Shown here piece after piece: positions 54,324-64,000 of a stretch of DNA of 64,000 bases. A program made the translations under genes and the position numbers. This DNA is from Hypericum androsaemum (lineage: Eukaryota > Streptophyta > Magnoliopsida > Malpighiales > Hypericaceae). Under the pieces are notes generated by a model that worked only from the letters and a program-made list of their open reading frames with translations, did not search any database and was not told the DNA's origin. Position 1 is the stretch's first letter. The number at the start of each line of letters is the position of its first letter. The stretch lies in NCBI GenBank assembly GCA_963995505.1, contig OZ023181.1:8221487-8285486 (forward strand), in the 5' to 3' direction.

Positions 54324-57300
54324 TTAATCTTTGTCCACCCCAAAGAGCTTCGACACCTTTTCTGGGTCCATCGTACGAAAATCCAACGTCGAATAAGATC
54401 TTCGGTAACCAGGCATCCCATTGCCAGCTCCTTTGTGCTTAACAATGTCCATAATGGAGGCTTGCAAGAGAGTGTAATTCTGGATGTTCTTTGTAGCATT
54501 CGGATGAGCCTCGCTCCGTCGTGCCACGGCTTCGTGGGACCGTCGGATCGGCGAGAAGTCGGAGAGGCTCCGGTCCTCGGTCACCGGCTTGAGGGTTGAG
54601 ACGGTGCTGCTACTTCCACTGTGTCTTGCTTCTTCGTGTGTTTCGGTGGTCGCCTCCTGGTTTTTCTCAGGCTGTATTAAAGTAATCGAATCATATTATA
54701 CATGTCTATATATGTAATGAAAGGTAGAGAAAAATAAACTACTACTAAATTTTCAAAATGTGCCTGTTTTAATTAACCAGTATTCTAAAACGAAATTAAC
54801 TAGGCCTCACGCAGGCCAAATAAATTTTGGATAATTTTGTCTGGACCAGTGGATCCAACTAGATAAAATGACCAATCTGAATAGTTAAATCAGTAGTCAA
54901 TATTGCTTTGTGAGATTTTGCATAAGAATTAATCTGGTATTATTGTTGGGTTTTAGCCCGACCGATCGAAATGGGTTTTAAATTAAGCATGCTTATAGGT
55001 ATATGTCCTCTAATATTCTAATCTAGCCATTCCTCATAAAGAGTATTAACACTTGATAAGTATCATTACCTATGCCCATGACAGCTTCGTGAAAAATTAT
55101 TTAAAAGAAACTAAATGTAAAAGCAATGAGAATGATAGTACCTCCTTGGAAGATTCTCTGTCTTCGTTTCGCCGTGGAGCAATGAGAACCGTCCCATCTT
55201 CAATAATTGCACGACTAAGTTTGTTTTTTGAAGAAATCTTGCGCCTGAGCAACACAACACATTGTATGTTACAATTGATTAAATGCGTATAATATGTTAC
55301 TAGAAATGTTAAATATTTGGTGGGACAATTTGTCTAATACTCGAACCTGAATTAGTCGGCATATTAGATACTCAAATAACTATTTGTATAGAAAAAAAAA
55401 GTCTACATATAATATGAGTGAAATTATAAGGAAGGAGAATTTGACCTACTTTTTCCGATCTTTGATTTGAGTAGGCTCCGTTTCTTCTCGCCGGATTACG
55501 GGTAGCCCGGATAGTTCACATGCCAATGGACTTGTACTAAAGAACTGCAGGATATTTATCGGGATTAATCACGTCATTAACAAGTGAAAATTTGTTTGAA
55601 ATGGGATTATCGTGAAAATTCGTTGGACCTATTTAAGCTTCACGTTCATTTCCTTAAAAGTAAAAATTCTATTACATATTATTTTGGTTGGCAAACCTCA
55701 ATCAAACTACAAAAATGTTTGTTTCATTTTTCTTCGAAATTGCACAGATATTCTGCAAGACTTGCGTATTTTTCAAAAAGAAAAATAGTGCCGCGCGTGA
55801 TGAACCTCGTTTAAGAAAGGTGTTAAAAATTATACTTACACGAGATTGGAGAGCAGAAGCAGCAGTGCCACGGTAGGAGGGGTTCAAAGCAAGGAGGGTC
55901 GTTAAAAGTGGCAATGAAGATTCAGGCAAATCATTGAAGGCCTCTTGGAAACTTGGCTTGTAATGTTGGGGCGGCCGGAAGCTCGTTGGCAGCCTCATTA
56001 TCTTCCAATAATCTTCTGGTGGTGACCCACATAGCTTGAATATCCTGTGTAGTTGTTCTACCTGTATATATATATTCCACCTGTTATCGCATGGGTAGTT
56101 ACAAGTATGGTAATCTTATTTGTCTGTTATTGCATTGAAAATTCATCAGTTTATTATCTTAGATTATGGATTAGATACGGAGATTTTAACATAGTATCAC
56201 AATCATTTATTCCTATTAGACTCGTGGTTCATTATTGCGATCCTCGACTTGATGAACTTCGTTTAAAAGACTGTTTCTACCTCGGTTCTTCCGGGCAAAA
56301 TGGGCCGCCCGAAGAACATCTCGGCGAGCAAGCATCCGGCACTCCAAAGGTCGATCCCAACTCCATAGTCGCTGGAACCCAGTAAGAGCTCAGGGGCCCT
56401 GTACCAGAGGGTGACCACCCTGCTGGTGAGGGGCCTTTGGGGCTTGGGAACGAAGGAGTTGGCCAGCCCGAAATCCGCAATCTTGAGCATCCCATCTCTG
56501 TCGATTAGCAGGTTGGACGCCTTTATGTCGCGGTGCAATATCCCCTTCTCGTGGCAGTGATGGAGCCCCGCCAGCAGCTGTTCCATGTAGCATTTCACCT
56601 CCAAAATAATAAGCGTTAGAATCTCCGTATCCAACTCAAAATTTTAAAGTAATAGATTAAGATTGTATAAGATTTTTTTAGAGGAGACTATATAAGATCA
56701 AATACGTTTGTATAACATATTCAAATTTTATACCGAGAAGCACTTAAATCAGCTGATTAAAGTGTTGTTCTAACTTAACCAGATCAGGAATTCGAATCCT
56801 TCAGTACGCAACAACGTTAAGTGCTTATTGGGAGAGCTTTTTCATCTTTCAAATATCACACCCGACTTGAATCTAAATTACTCGGTCTAATTTATTCGGA
56901 TACCAAATAGTATAAACCAAAAATACAGTAAAATTTCGTGCTTGACGGCCTAACTCATATGATAATCTCAATATACCTTCTTAGTACGAATTTTGAATTC
57001 GCCAACGTTCGATAAATCGCAGGTGGTGCAAGCAACAACGAGTATGGGATCGGACTGCAATGTCGTAATCTCAAATTGTAAAGTAACAGAGGACAAAGAA
57101 ATCTCGTTTACCTGAGGTTCGGTGAGCCTTTCCCCGGGGCGGGTAATAATCCTGGTGAGATCGGACTGCATGTAATCGAAGACAAGGTAGAGGCTGTATT
57201 GCATCCTGGAGGTGGCAAGCCCTTCAAGCTTAATAATATTGGGATGGTTCAGCCTCTGCAACATCATTATCTCCCTCGCCATAAACTTCACACTCTCCGG

Positions 57301-57884
57301 CTCCGACGTGTCGAACCGGACCTTCTTTAGGGCCACGATCTTCCCGGTGTCCCTATCTCGAGCCTTGTACACATTGCTATACGTCCCATGCCCTATCTGT
57401 GATGCACAGCATAAAGTTTCCGGAGTTAAAGCCGAACTGGTCGATTCAATAGATGTCGAGATAGTGCTATACTAACCTTGGCTAGCTTCTCATAAGAGTC
57501 AGCGCTCTTTCGGACCAGACCAGCCAGAACTTCCCTGGAGATGTTATCTGCAAGCCACTTAGGCCAGCCATCAACAAGCTCTTCTGCTCCTATCTTCTTC
57601 AGCACTATCCTCTTCGACGCATTACGACTACCACCACCATCAGCACCACCCTTCTTGCCTACTTCTCGGCCCGCGGCTACGTTAGCACCGTAGAGCACAA
57701 CCACAGCACCCTTCGTATTATGCAGCTGCTCTTGCTTGAACAGCTTCCCTTGATCAGGATTGTTGATGTTGTTATCCTTCCCGGGTTGCTGTCGTTGTAC
57801 TCCGTTTGGACCATGTCCTCGCTCTAGGCTCCTGTGATCTCTAGGCGGAGACTGCAATGATCCTCCGCTCTGAACACACCCCAT
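54324..57884 (-). CDS. CDK-like Ser/Thr protein kinase, IBS1/At1g54610 type (7 exons)
   Basis: Phosphorylates proteins on Ser/Thr; the family sits near CDKC/CDK9 kinases. IBS1 is linked to BABA-primed defence in Arabidopsis. Exons (minus): 57884-57477, 57396-57112, 56598-56281, 56061-55840, 55544-55450, 55244-55142, 54671-54324; all GT..AG, phases agree, 592 residues. The start MGCVQS is an N-myristoylation signal with a palmitoylatable Cys, so membrane attachment is likely. Kinase motifs: IGHGTYSNVY (glycine loop, about residue 137), VALKKV (lysine), HRDIKASN (catalytic loop), DFGLA, WYRAPELLLG, GIDLWSAGCL and FKLCGSPPEDYW. After the kinase domain comes a variable basic tail (QIKDRKK, RKISSKN) of the kind seen in this subfamily. 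The long acidic and glycine-rich N-terminal region is also typical. All catalytic residues are present; the gene looks functional. Partner cyclin unknown. Confidence 0.93.
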
Positions 57885-58637
57885 CTCCCTTTCTCCCTTC
57901 AGATGATTCGCCTCGGAGAATCGAGAATACGTTCATAACAAGGTCTCTGCATAGGTATGATAAGAAGAAGGAGAAGACTAGGAGCAGAACCAGATCGTTT
58001 GTTTGTTTCTATGGAACAAGAAAATCTAATAAGAAAATGACAGTACTGCCGTCCTTGGGCCGGCGATATTGGAATAATAACATTTGTTTAGCGTTGTTTC
58101 TGCCTTGAGAGAATTGCAGGAAAGTTGAAAAGGAAATGTTTCCTACATTATCCAATGACTTTGGGCTGTGATCTCAAGGAACAAATTAGATTATTCTCCT
58201 TTCTTGTTCTGCCTGGGAGATGATGCAAATATTTGACGGGTTGAGCAACTCGAGGCTTGCCTATCCAACGGGAACTAGCACTATGGAAATCCCGACAAAT
58301 TCAACTAGTACGGGGCTTAGATCATCAAAATGATATGTTTCGAGTTCGAACATTCCAAATGAAGCATACAACAATATGAAAATCACCCACTCCATAATGC
58401 TAAACTTTGGAATCCATATGTTTATAGACCAAAAAGCTGTCCAATTAAGCGAGATGCTCTAAAGAATAGCATGAAAACGTTCAAGTCTCATCAAATAAGC
58501 AATAGTGCGATTAGTGAGCTATTTGGACTCCTTTCCTTTGTATATTCACAAATGACGCTCGAGAAATTTCAACAGAAGTTATTCAAAAATCAACAGGGTT
58601 CCTAACTGAGAATTCTCCCAAGGCTTAAACTGTCATC
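57885..58637. other. kinase promoter side and TKI1 3' side
   Basis: Upstream sequence of the kinase gene and 3' flank of the TKI1-like gene (both minus). No other gene recognised; the plus frame at 57857-58108 has no family resemblance. Confidence 0.45.
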
Positions 58638-61085
58638 TCAAGAAATCTTCCTAGAAGAAGACTTGCCAAAGTCGAAAGGCCCCAAAGACTCGGTCTGCAC
58701 GAAACAACCATAGAAAGGACATACTAAGCGTTGGTAAGCTTCAGTATAAAAGTACAGCAAGGTAAGGAAAGTTCTAATTACAAAGCCATTTACCCATTTT
58801 ATTCCTGATAGCCCAAGGCTGCTTTCGCCGTTATTAAGTTGAGAACAAAGTGACTGGTCTGTACGGGACTCTTTCCCGCTTTGCTCTTGCAATTGGCCGG
58901 ATTGGATGTTCGCCTGCAGAACAAAGAAATAAGAAACGGAATCTTCACGGGTGCTCGGCATAACGAAAGCACCTACGATATACTACCCTGATTTTCTGTT
59001 GTCTAGATCCTGAATTACAAGACTCGTCATTGGTTATCAAGATAATCAACATTCAAGGAGCAAAAAGAAGTCCACCATTTTAATATCTGACCCAGACCAA
59101 GCTTCAAATCAGCAGTTATAATCACTTGTCGGCAAGCATAAAACCAGGAAAAGAAATATGAACAAGCACCAATCTATTTGAAATTTGATGAGAGCAAGCA
59201 CTCACCCTCATGGGTACAGGATTTACACAGGAGGAAGATAATTTCTGGAAAGAAAATGGCTGGCATGTATCTTCGGCATCCAAGATAGATATGCTTGAAC
59301 CATGAGGCATTGACCTGGGACCTTGAGAATAATTTGCTTGAGATGCAATGAAAGCATCAAATGAATCAGAGACCAATTGAGATGGTTGCAGATCGCTGTT
59401 GTTGCCATTTGATTTAGGATTGCGGTTGCGAAACATTCCTTGCAAGGATGCCTCAGAAAGCAGACCTCCTATACTTATGTTGGTCAAGTTATCGTCCCAT
59501 ATAGCTAGTGACTGCCCAACTACCGCATCTGGAGACGTCTCGCCGCCCTGATTCATACTCGGTAGCCATGACAAGAGAGTAAGTACCTTACAGGAAATCT
59601 GGAATAAGGAAATTTGTAGAAGCATGGGACATAAACATAGTAAAAGATCCTAAGCAACGAGAAGACCATGGAATAAAACTGTGCAATCAAATTTTGCACG
59701 ACAGCGGGTTCTTCACCTTAATCTTAAGCATATAAATAACCATGAAGTTCAAACAGCACCCCTGTCATTTAATGTTTAGATTACCAAGTTGAGCCCTTCT
59801 AGAATTTGTTTATGCTAGAATTTCTATATCCAATCCAAAATCTTAGGCATATAAATAATCATGAAGTTCAACCAGCACCCCTGTCATTTAATTGTTAGAT
59901 TACCAAGTTGAGCCCTTCTAGAATTTGTTTATGCTAGAATTTCTATATTCAATCCAAAATCTTAGACAATTGGTAGGCGGAATTTCAAAACTTATAAACA
60001 ATTCCACCGAACTCGACACAGTTGATGTGTAAATCTCATCTTTATATTGGAGTTCAGAACTTCATCATCATCACCAGCAGAAAACAAGTAAAAGACTAGA
60101 TTCACTCATAGGGGATGCAGAATAAGTAAAATTCTTCTATTCGAGCATTTACTGATCCAATGAGCTGTTTAATTTTTGTTTTGTACAAGAATGATACCTG
60201 GGATTGGTTAACTATCCTGCAGGACGGCTTATCATCCAGAATACCATCCGTTACGCAAGCATCTGTACCCGGCCGAAGCTCATGACACACCTTTTCCTTT
60301 CTGCCTTCACTACCAGCAACATTGATATTTGCAATGTCCCCAGGGACACCATCAGGTTGAGAAGGAGTTTCAGAATGACTCCTTGTTTGAGGCACTTGAA
60401 CATTTTTAGTTTCTGAATTTGATATCCACCCATACCTGAAAATTGTAATTAAGATAGAAGCTCGAGGGGTAAGCAGCCGAGTTACAAAAGATAAGAGAGC
60501 AAGTTGGGACTCCGAAGGACCTTAAGCGGAAGACAGAGGGGGTGCCAATAGCTGCATAAACATCCCCTGCACTAGTTTCACTATCACTTGAAGTCCAACA
60601 ACGGCTAGCCAGATCACCCGAAGCGTTATACGGGAAGAGAACAGGCTCCCCGCGGACAATGCTCGGTTTTGACCATTTATCATTGAAGTGTCTAAGAACT
60701 GAACATATTCTTTTGCGCATACTTAGAGTCAGCTCCAAGTAGGGATGAAAACCATCCTGTAAAACGAAGCGGAAGACACGAGACAATCAATCATACACCT
60801 TCGGGGCAAGAACGTTCCAAACCGAAGAAAAAACAAGCTCTATTGTGCCATCAGTTTTACCTTCTCCAACCCAACCCGAGTCCCCTCATCAACCGGAAAG
60901 AGCTGTAACTTGAGCTTCGGGACACCAACAGTTTCCGATCTACATTCATCCAGCACAGAACGGCCGATCTCCTTACCTGAATCAACAAAACAAGACTCGG
61001 AACCAACCCGCCCTGAAGGTTTGAGACAGTTGGACCGAGTTCTACGGAGCTTAGGTTTGGAGGACCGCGGCTTGGCTGCTTTCAT
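58638..61085 (-). CDS. TKI1: TSL-kinase interacting protein 1 (TKI1) homologue (6 coding exons)
   Basis: TKI1 was found as a partner of the TOUSLED kinase, a nuclear kinase tied to chromatin and cell-cycle control. Exons (minus): 61085-60861, 60756-60521, 60435-60198, 59598-59206, 58913-58794, 58694-58638; all GT..AG, phases consistent, 422 residues. Basic N-terminus MKAAKPRSSKPKLRRTRSN; then LKLQLFPVDEGTRVGLEK, HPYLELTLSMRKRICSVLRH, GEPVLFPYN, TSAGDVYAAIGTPSVFRLRY, GWISNSE; later LTNISIGGLLSEASLQG, SFDAFIASQ; C-terminal LGLSGIKWTESLGPFDFG. Blocks and order match plant TKI1 proteins. A 5' leader intron is likely (minus acceptor TTGCAG at about 61124, donor GGAG|GTAAG at 61322/61321). The fourth-exon acceptor was set at TTATTCCAG, with a weaker choice 12 bases further. 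Intact. The tandem repeat at 59.7-60 kb lies in its third coding intron. Confidence 0.93.
59721..59958 (-). repeat. 119-bp tandem duplication in a TKI1 intron
   Basis: Two near-identical units starting at ATCTTAAGCA (59721) and ATCTTAGGCA (59840), with the start of a third at 59959. Shared phrases include CAGCACCCCTGTCATTTAAT and GATTACCAAGTTGAGCCC. Splice sites are not touched. Confidence 0.95.
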
Positions 61086-61480
61086 GGGGACTCCCCTCTC
61101 TTTCTACTTGTGAATTTCGACTCCTGCAATAACCAAAACCGCCGAGAATTAGCCTCTGTCCTCACGCAAGAAGCGGTTATTTCGCAGCCGCCTCGAAGAA
61201 ATCGGAAACGGAACCCTAATTTCTTGTTAAACCTGATTCGTTACACGGCAGATGGAATTTCTCCGAACCGTTCACGGGGGAGAAACTTGGAAGGCTGGAA
61301 GATCAAGAACTATGAGCTTACCTCCTTTGAGAAGAAGAAGAAGAAGAAGAAGAGGAGAATTCGGATCTTACCTGGGACCGGAAGAGAGAGACAGAGATGG
61401 CGGGAAACTGATTTCTGAAGGGAATTTTGGCGGAAACGTGAAACGGGCTCTTTTGAACTTTCGCAAATGTTTTTAAAAAT
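61086..61480 (-). promoter_or_regulatory. 5' leader and promoter region of TKI1
   Basis: On the minus strand it contains the leader intron borders described for TKI1 and a (CTT)n run (61331-61351). No clear TATA box. Confidence 0.5.
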
Positions 61481-61539
61481 GATCGCGATCAACTTTTCTG
61501 CAGAATTTTCTAAAATAGAGTTTATTTTCCCGACAATTC

Positions 61540-62635
61540 TCTGAATGGGATTGTCAGGGGATGTTTTCCTTATTTGGGGTCGAACCGAAAATCGCTCAAC
61601 TTGTAGTATTTTTCCTTCGCACAAAACCGCTCCTCGGGCAGCGTTTTCGAACGAAATCGCTCCACTTTCGGTCAAGCCGAGCACTCGGCTCGGCTGGCCG
61701 AAAACTGCTCAAATGCGAGCGTCTCTTCTAATACCGAAAACCGCTCCCAGGGGAGCATTTTTTTTATACCAAAAATTCCACCAAATTTAATTCCCATTTC
61801 AACCAGACCCGTTCTTAACCATTATACACGTAAACTTGCAATAAATCTCTTAAATTTTGTCCTAATAAATCTTTTCATTATTTTTTTAACTTTTACATGT
61901 ATAATATATATGGTAGTATATGTTATTGGACAATTAACATCTGTAATAACGAGTCCAGCTTGGCAAAATATCTACAATATACCATAAAAACTTTAAATTT
62001 ATTTTGTTAATTATCTGAAAATTAGAAAATTAAAATTGAAGTGACCCCTAAAAAACTGAAGTATTTTTTTTATACCAAAAACTGCTCCCGGGGGAGCATT
62101 TTTTATACCGAAAACTGCTCCCGCGGGAGCATTTTTTTATACCAAAAATTTCTGGTCAAAAAAGCCGGAAAAAGCCTGCCAAAAAATTAGCAAGGTAAGC
62201 TTACAATTTTACCCTCAAAATTATATTTTTACCAGGGTTATTTCTGTAATTGAAACAAAAATTAATTAAACCCTACCTCCTATCTCCTCCTTCCTCTATG
62301 CTGTTTGCCTCTCCTCTCCGCCTCCTTGACTAAAAAAATTTTCCTCTCCTCTAATTTCCTCTCTTTTTAATTCCTACCAACACAGACCCAAAGTAGGCCG
62401 ACTTGGACCAGCGGAGACCCAAGGAAGCCCAATCCCCGACAACCGGAGACCCAAGGAATTTCCTTAATTTCGTCTTTTCGATATTGCATGTTTCCGATTT
62501 GACACCCCAGCTATTTTTTGAACATTAGAAACGCTCCACCTTGAGCGTTTTCAGTTTTTTTTTTGAACATTAGAAACGCTCCACCTTAAGCGTTTTCGGT
62601 TATACTTTCTTTTTTTTAGAAAGGCTCCCAATTTG
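61540..62635. repeat. array of stem-loop modules (AAAC-GCTC..GAGC-GTTT)
   Basis: At least seven inverted-repeat modules of one design: 61623-61649, 61700-61723, 61736-61763, 62076-62106, 62110-62138, 62528-62552, 62573-62597. Each pairs a left half GAAAAC(C/T)GCTCC or GAAACGCTC with a right half GGAGC(A/G)TTTT or GAGCGTTTTC across a short variable loop. One has a perfect 14-bp palindrome GCTCCCGCGGGAGC (62117-62130). Several are preceded by TATACC(G/A)AAAA. They lie just upstream of the PMD gene and may be its terminal or regulatory repeats. Confidence 0.82.
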
Positions 62636-63190
62636 ACGAGACATCCCCAATTTGACGAGACATCCCCAATTTGCATGTTTCCGATACATGCTTTTTTTGT
62701 TTCCTTATACATTCTTTGGGTAAAACGAAAATGCCCCACTTAGCTTTCAATTTCGATTTCAACCTTTTTTTTTTGCTTCCATTGATTTGATATTTTTCAG
62801 CTTGTTATCTCGATTGCATGTCGATTAATTTTTTTTGTAGCTTTTTTTGGCTTCGTTATTATTGTTTAGCTTGTTATCTAATAATTGCATCATTCATTAA
62901 ATGTGTCCTTTAGTGTGTGATTGGAAAAGGATATTTGAAGTTGTTGAAAAAAAATTTTTGATTAATTTACATTTACTTTCTACTTGTTTTGTTAATAGAA
63001 AATTGGTCCAAGACAGAATTATATTATAATATTTTGTGTTACCTGGCAAACAATATATTATACTATACTCGTGTAGTTTTATTGACTTGTATAAAAATCT
63101 AGTAAATTGATGATTGTAAAGATGCTTAGACAGAATTCTTTTTTATTGATAAAAAAATAGCAATTTAAATGATTGTTGCTTTTATTACAG
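62636..63190 (+). other. leader region before the PMD gene
   Basis: A short tandem repeat AATTTGACGAGACATCCCC (two copies, 62630-62668), then AT-rich, intron-like sequence ending in a splice acceptor TTTTATTACAG at 63190. No independent gene. Confidence 0.5.
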
Positions 63191-64000
63191 ATGGAGCAAC
63201 GCCCATGTTCGTCTGATTTCATCAGACATGAAGGAACATCGCAATCTAGAGAATTGTTAACATTATCTAATGTTCATCGTGCAAGGGCTATATGGACTAA
63301 CGAGGTTCGTATAGTATAAAATTGTTTGTAAAATAGTTCAAGATTTTTTTTAGTCGTGATATGACAGTTGTTGTTAAAAACTTGTATTCAATTATATGAA
63401 CTACCTCATGACCATTTTTTGTTATTTTATCTATTTTGAAATTTAGATGAAACGACGTAAAAAATTTGTTAGAAAAAATTCTATATTTTTAAAATTACCC
63501 AAATTTATATTAGTTGACCTAGTTAATACTCGGGATGAAAAATAATTTGATAAAAAAAATGAAGCAGAGCAAAACGTAACACCTCACCACCGTTTTTTGT
63601 TGTTAAAAACTTGTTTTCAATTATATATTTTATTAATTTGTGAAACTTTGTGTAAGTTAAAAAATAACGTGGAGAGGCGTTCAACAACAAATTTGACGAA
63701 CCAATAAGAGTTCCTCGTCGAGAATTCAAACAGAGGCCAGTTAAGAATGCGAGATTTGCACGTTATTTGGCTGAATCGGGTTTTGGGCATGTGTGTGCAT
63801 TGGATTTATAAAGCACATCGATTGGTTTTTGATAACTGCATTGGTGGAGAGATGGTGTCATGAGACGCACACCTTCCATATGCCTGATGGTGAAATTACC
63901 ATCACTCTTCAAGATGTGTCAGTTTTGCTAGGGCTGCCAGTTGATGGAAAACCGCTCACTGGACTGCAGACTCCGAATGATTGGGGAGCGTTGTGCTTTA
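63191..64000 (+). pseudogene. plant mobile domain (MAIN/MAIL-like) gene of a transposon, broken and 3'-partial
   Basis: The PMD domain occurs in MAIN/MAIL genes and, more widely, in plant transposons, where it accompanies MULE or retroelement genes. A short first exon (63191-63304) starts MEQRPCSSDFIRHEG and ends before GT. Downstream, [17 protein letters not shown] (63753-63803) is in one frame and [16 protein letters not shown] (63829-63876), then [20 protein letters not shown] and [20 protein letters not shown], continue in another frame to the window edge. Typical PMD proteins read this as one piece (GFGH..[39 protein letters not shown]). So a net one-base slip lies near 63804-63828. The family call is strong; exon joins between 63304 and 63690 are unresolved. 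The catalytic role, if any, of PMD proteins is unknown. Confidence 0.85.

Noticed and set aside
56277..56593. Alternative minus-strand frames over kinase exon 3
   Set aside because: Other-frame shadows of the kinase domain, whose own frame carries HRDIKASN, DFGLA and APELLLG.

Overview
This is nuclear DNA of a flowering plant, probably a dicot; the species cannot be read from the sequence. The evidence is intron-split genes with GT..AG junctions, plant-only families (NAC, GOLVEN/RGF peptide, DUF3511, TSL-kinase interacting protein, plant mobile domain) and many plant-type LTR retrotransposons and Mutator-like elements (MULEs) in AT-rich DNA.

Layout. 1-2058: last two exons of a BEARSKIN/SOMBRERO-type NAC gene (+). 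2.5-12.3 kb: a 22-bp tandem array, a gutted Copia element whose 3' LTR is cut by a long-TIR element, a MULE-type element with a clean 9-bp target duplication, a foldback repeat, and a second 22-bp array. About 12.3-22.4 kb: a decayed composite MULE with two convergent pseudogenes, a Ulp1/C48-type protease (+) and a FAR1/FHY3-type transposase (-), whose non-coding parts are full of related 22-bp repeats; an LTR remnant is inserted in the transposase. 22.4-24.8 kb: Copia fragments. 25.9-26.3 kb: a small two-exon GOLVEN/RGF/CLEL peptide precursor (-). 27.5-28.7 kb: a Pack-MULE carrying a cyclophilin fragment. 28.8-30.1 kb: an RPT6-like fragment followed by about 37 copies of a 22-bp repeat. 30.1-35.4 kb: no gene recognised. 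35.4-41.4 kb: a nearly complete but dead Copia element (-). 42.6-49.8 kb: EME1-type endonuclease subunit gene (+, 11 coding exons). 50.9-52.4 kb: possible old LTR. 53.1 kb: DUF3511 gene (+). 54.3-57.9 kb: CDK-like protein kinase of the IBS1/At1g54610 type (-, 7 exons). 58.6-61.1 kb: TSL-kinase interacting protein 1 homologue (-, 6 exons). 61.5-64 kb: an array of stem-loop modules, then a broken plant mobile domain (PMD) gene running off the right edge.

The host genes serve unrelated jobs: root-cap or cell-wall NAC control, peptide hormone, crossover and repair nuclease, kinase signalling, chromatin or TOUSLED partner. They are islands between transposon blocks. For EME1, the kinase, TKI1 and the peptide gene I followed reading phase across every splice junction, and each gives an uninterrupted protein.

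The most interesting signal is a family of 22-bp tandem repeats with a shared core near TTATGATAAAATGG. It recurs in four blocks (3.1, 10.3, 13-22 and 29.3 kb), each tied to MULE-like or gene-fragment-carrying DNA, and in the autonomous-looking element it fills introns and intergenic space around a Ulp1-like gene. This recalls the VANDAL/VANC arrangement, in which an element-coded protein binds short repeats to undo silencing. That functional reading is inference.
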